A stretch of 64,000 nt of DNA. Origin: Tranzscheliella williamsii. Lineage: Eukaryota > Basidiomycota > Ustilaginomycetes > Ustilaginales > Ustilaginaceae. Of the stretch, positions 61,727-64,000 are shown in pieces. The notes under the pieces were generated by a model, which worked only from the letters and a program-made list of their open reading frames with translations, ran no database searches and was not told the origin of the DNA. Positions within the stretch are counted from its first letter, which is position 1, and each line of letters opens with the position of its first letter. The position numbers and the translations under genes were made by a program. The stretch is from NCBI GenBank assembly GCA_023212725.1, contig JALBYF010000071.1:1-64000 (forward strand), in the 5' to 3' direction.

Positions 61727-61830
61727 TGATTTCTGCCGGGTTCGAACCGGCGACCTCCTCCGTTAGCCTTAACGATCTGAGAAGACCAGAATTGTTAAGG
61801 AGACGCGCTAACCAACTGCGCCAAGAAACC
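61727..61830 (-). tRNA. tRNA-Val (anticodon AAC) with 30-nt intron
   Basis: On the minus strand the acceptor arms GGTTTCT and AGAAATC pair (one G-T), the D arm is GCGC-AGTTGGTTA-GCGC, the T arm GCCGG-TTCGAAC-CCGGC. The anticodon stem TCTCC pairs with GGAGG once an intron at 61763-61792 is removed, giving the loop TTAACAC and anticodon AAC, as in yeast tRNA-Val. Exons are 61830-61793 and 61762-61727, 74 nt. The intron contains GTTAAGG, the exact complement of CCTTAAC around the anticodon, as in the standard pre-tRNA fold. The B box is GGTTCGAACCC. Four T follow at 61723-61720. Confidence 0.88.
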
Positions 61831-62149
61831 CTGGTGTTCGGATCCAAACTGAGATCGCATCTATATAGATTGAAATAAAGGTGCACGCCATTTGACTTAC
61901 AAGTGGAGGGTGGATCTGCCAATCAATTTACGCGTGAGTAACACGAACACGACAACTCTGGCTTACAAAACCTTGCCGGTGTAGAGTTGAAGGAAAGCCT
62001 TGTACACACCATACTGAAAGCGGGAGCTTGTCCAACCGCACGGAGTATCTATAGGACCCGGAGTCCACACTAGGACAATCTAACTGATCCTACCAGCGTT
62101 ACAGGCAAGGCTTGACTATCGAAGTAGGATGCAGGTAGCCACAAGTCTC
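61831..62149. other. Intergenic tRNA-Val / RAD18
   Basis: About 320 bp between the two divergently oriented genes. It must contain the RAD18 promoter. No further gene is seen. Confidence 0.45.
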
Positions 62150-63744
62150 ATGGAGGACGTCACCGACCCATCCGACTGGCAGCAGGATTTCGGTATACTG
62201 AAGAACCTCGATGAATCCCTCCGTTGCGACCTATGCTTTGTGAGTGTACGCTTCCGACCGTAGCTTTCTCAAGGCCAATCGGCTGACAGGATATCGCTCC
62301 CGCGCCATGTCTGCTTCTTTCGTCTGATAGGATATCTACACTTCCCCCGTCTCACTCAAGAGCTGTAACCACACTTTCTGCTCCGCTTGTATCCGAACAC
62401 ATATCAATCAGCTAGGCAACAGCAGTAGCTTCTGTCCCAAGTGCCGCCAAACTAAAGCTTACGACTCGGAGCTCGTTCCTCAACCGGTCTTGGAGACCAC
62501 CGCTTTGGAGTGGAAACGCGCTCGCAGCTTCTTGGTACAGCTCCAGCAAAAACAACAGCAGGCCTCGCTCACCGCAGATTCGCATGATATAGATCGTGCT
62601 CCTATCTCTACAAAAAGGATCCTCCCAATCTCTGAGAACGAAGTCGAACCGCAAGCAGCTGGCTCATGTCCCCGTAGATCCAAGCGCATAAGGACAGATC
62701 TGCGGGCGGAATTGCCAGGACACGCCACCGGCTCACGTTCTTCCCCTCTCACTATTGAAGACGACGGAGAAAGCATTTCCGGACTGGATTCTGTTCATGA
62801 TGACGATACGGACTACCTCGATGCGTCAAGCCCAATACCATCGACACGTGCCATAGGTACAGGCGGGTCGGCACAGCACAGCTCAAATATTGTCTCTGAT
62901 GATCGGCAGCTGCGACCTACGGATGCGGTAGCATGCCCGATATGTAGTCACGAGTTCACCATCTCTGCATTGAATCGCCATCTAGACAAGGCTAGTTGCT
63001 ACCCAGGGTTTCCGGCACCTACTCTGGAGCAACGCGGCTTTGCTTCGACATCAGCAAAGTCGAAAACACCTCAATCTGCTTCTAAGACAAAGAATGCATC
63101 GTCGTGGCTCACTTCCGCAACGGCAGCCACGTCCTCGCCCACTGATGCTCCGATACTTGCTAATGAGAAGCGCCTCGTACGGCCACAATACAATCTACGA
63201 TCTGATAGAGACATCCGTAAGCTTTTGGACGACGCTGGTCTCCCCACCACCGGCGATCGCGACAAGCTTGTTGACAGGCATCGGCAGTGGATCAATATCT
63301 GGAATGCCAACTTGGACTCGACCAAAGCTAGGCGAACAGTCGCTCAGCTAAGGAAGGGCCTCGCGTCATGGGAAAAGACCCGTAATGGAACAAAGGACCA
63401 CATCACCTTGGTGGATAGACAGAAAGAAACATGGGTGGTGAGTTCTCCGCGCTTTGCAGTCCGTCCACGACGCCTCGTGCCTGACTTTGCTGGAGTCTCT
63501 TCTGTTTTCTTAACTGCAGTCCTCCAACAAGTCGCAGTTCGATGCGCTTATACAGAAAGCCAGGGAAGGTGCCGCCAGAGACAGAAAGCTTCGAGAAGGT
63601 GGTTTAAAGCCAACGGATCAGTTGACACAGAACAGAATGCAGACTCCATCTCCGCCGACCGGGGAGGCGGAAGCGAACCCTGCGAACGGCACACTTGACC
63701 ATCTGAAACAGCACGCTCCGACTACCGTTGTCGAGGGCGATTAA
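62150..63744 (+). CDS. RAD18: E3 ubiquitin ligase Rad18
   Basis: Three exons: 62150-62239, 62331-63437 and 63520-63744, phase-0 introns of 91 and 82 nt (GTGAGT...TAG and GTGAGT...CAG). The protein is 473 aa from MEDVTDPSDW; an in-frame ATG at 62129 would add seven residues. Rad18 with Rad6 monoubiquitinates PCNA at stalled forks. The RING finger is split by intron 1: CDLCF at the end of exon 1, then SCNHTFCSACIRTHI and CPKC in exon 2. A Rad18-type zinc finger (UBZ4) reads CPICSHEFTISALNRHLDKASC in part, with C, C, H and C in place. A SAP domain follows (LRSDRDIRKLLDDAGLPTTG). Exon 3 carries the basic helical end and an unstructured tail. Confidence 0.9.
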
Positions 63745-63798
63745 TGGATACTAGCCTGGTGGCGAAGGCGGCCATTATCATGTGCGCAGGGCTGACTC

Positions 63799-64000
63799 CT
63801 AGCGTTGCTTCAGCTCTCGCAGCCCAATACCCGTCTGCACAACTAGAGTAGTGCCTAGCTCAGCCGGACAAGCATGGAGTGACGACAGATTCCCGGGCTT
63901 CAGGGCAAAGAGATCACCAAGGCAGTCGATCACATCGTGATTCCACCAACCGCACCGACCTCTAGAAGTATGCTGAGGGGCAATAGAACTTCGCGTACCC
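63799..64000 (-). CDS. Partial 3' end of an unidentified gene
   Basis: A minus-strand frame of 66 codons enters from the right edge and ends with TAG (complement of 63799-63801). Its codons look like those of coding sequence (for example a stretch reading NHDVIDCLGDLFALKPGN), and it would converge on RAD18 with a gap of about 55 bp. No family is recognised. It is short and could be chance; sequence to the right would settle it. Confidence 0.33.
   Translation of the reverse strand, partial: GTRSSIAPQHTSRGRCGWWNHDVIDCLGDLFALKPGNLSSLHACPAELGTTLVVQTGIGLRELKQR

Noticed and set aside
62129..62149. RAD18 start at the ATG at 62129
   Set aside because: In frame and possible, but MEDVTDPSDW from 62150 matches the usual Rad18 N-terminus better.

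Overview
The window is nuclear DNA of a filamentous or dimorphic basidiomycete, most likely a smut-type fungus (Ustilaginomycotina). The grounds are dense, mostly intron-poor genes, short spliceosomal introns (about 75-100 nt, GTAAGT/GTGAGT donors, TAG/CAG acceptors), intron-containing tRNA genes, and fungal core proteins with long low-complexity extensions. Species cannot be named from the sequence alone. I support 20 complete protein genes, two partial reading frames at the window edges and two tRNA genes. No rRNA, CRISPR or intact transposon was seen.

Layout. 0-8 kb: edge of a possible membrane protein gene (-), a zf-4CXXC_R1 chromatin protein (-), and the telomere protein Pot1 (+). 8-19 kb, very GC-rich: mitochondrial EF-Ts (-), a leucine-rich-repeat protein (+), threonine deaminase (-), nucleostemin-like GTPase Nug1/Grn1 (+), mitochondrial TyrRS (-). 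19-32 kb: Utp13 (-), eIF2-beta (-, 3 exons), ATP synthase gamma (+, 5 exons), tRNA-Ile(AAU) (+), a GFA/CENP-V-fold enzyme (+, 7 exons), a LysM protein (-), Arp2/3 subunit ARPC4 (+, first coding exon is only the ATG). 32-42 kb: Mediator Med12 (-) and cytosolic LeuRS (+). 42-54 kb: an M14 carboxypeptidase (-), a roughly 3.5-kb gene-free AT-richer island with short palindromes, a Ste6-like full ABC transporter (-), a secreted aspartic protease (-). 55-64 kb: Chd1 remodeler (-), tRNA-Val(AAC) (-), Rad18 ubiquitin ligase (+), and a partial minus-strand frame at the right edge.

Most genes are housekeeping and not functionally clustered. Loose themes are genome maintenance and chromatin (Pot1, zf-4CXXC_R1, Med12, Chd1, Rad18), ribosome production and translation (Nug1, Utp13, eIF2-beta, EF-Ts, TyrRS, LeuRS, tRNAs), mitochondrial function (ATP synthase gamma, EF-Ts, TyrRS), and peptide export or processing at 42-54 kb (carboxypeptidase, ABC exporter, aspartic protease). 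Many genes are head-to-head pairs with 0.45-0.8 kb shared promoters.

No clearly novel multi-gene system was found. The points most worth checking are the acid-free, Arg-rich in-frame extension upstream of LeuRS, the ATG-only exon of ARPC4, the palindrome-bearing AT-richer island, the possible extra OB fold in Pot1, and the insertion in the first nucleotide-binding domain of the ABC transporter.
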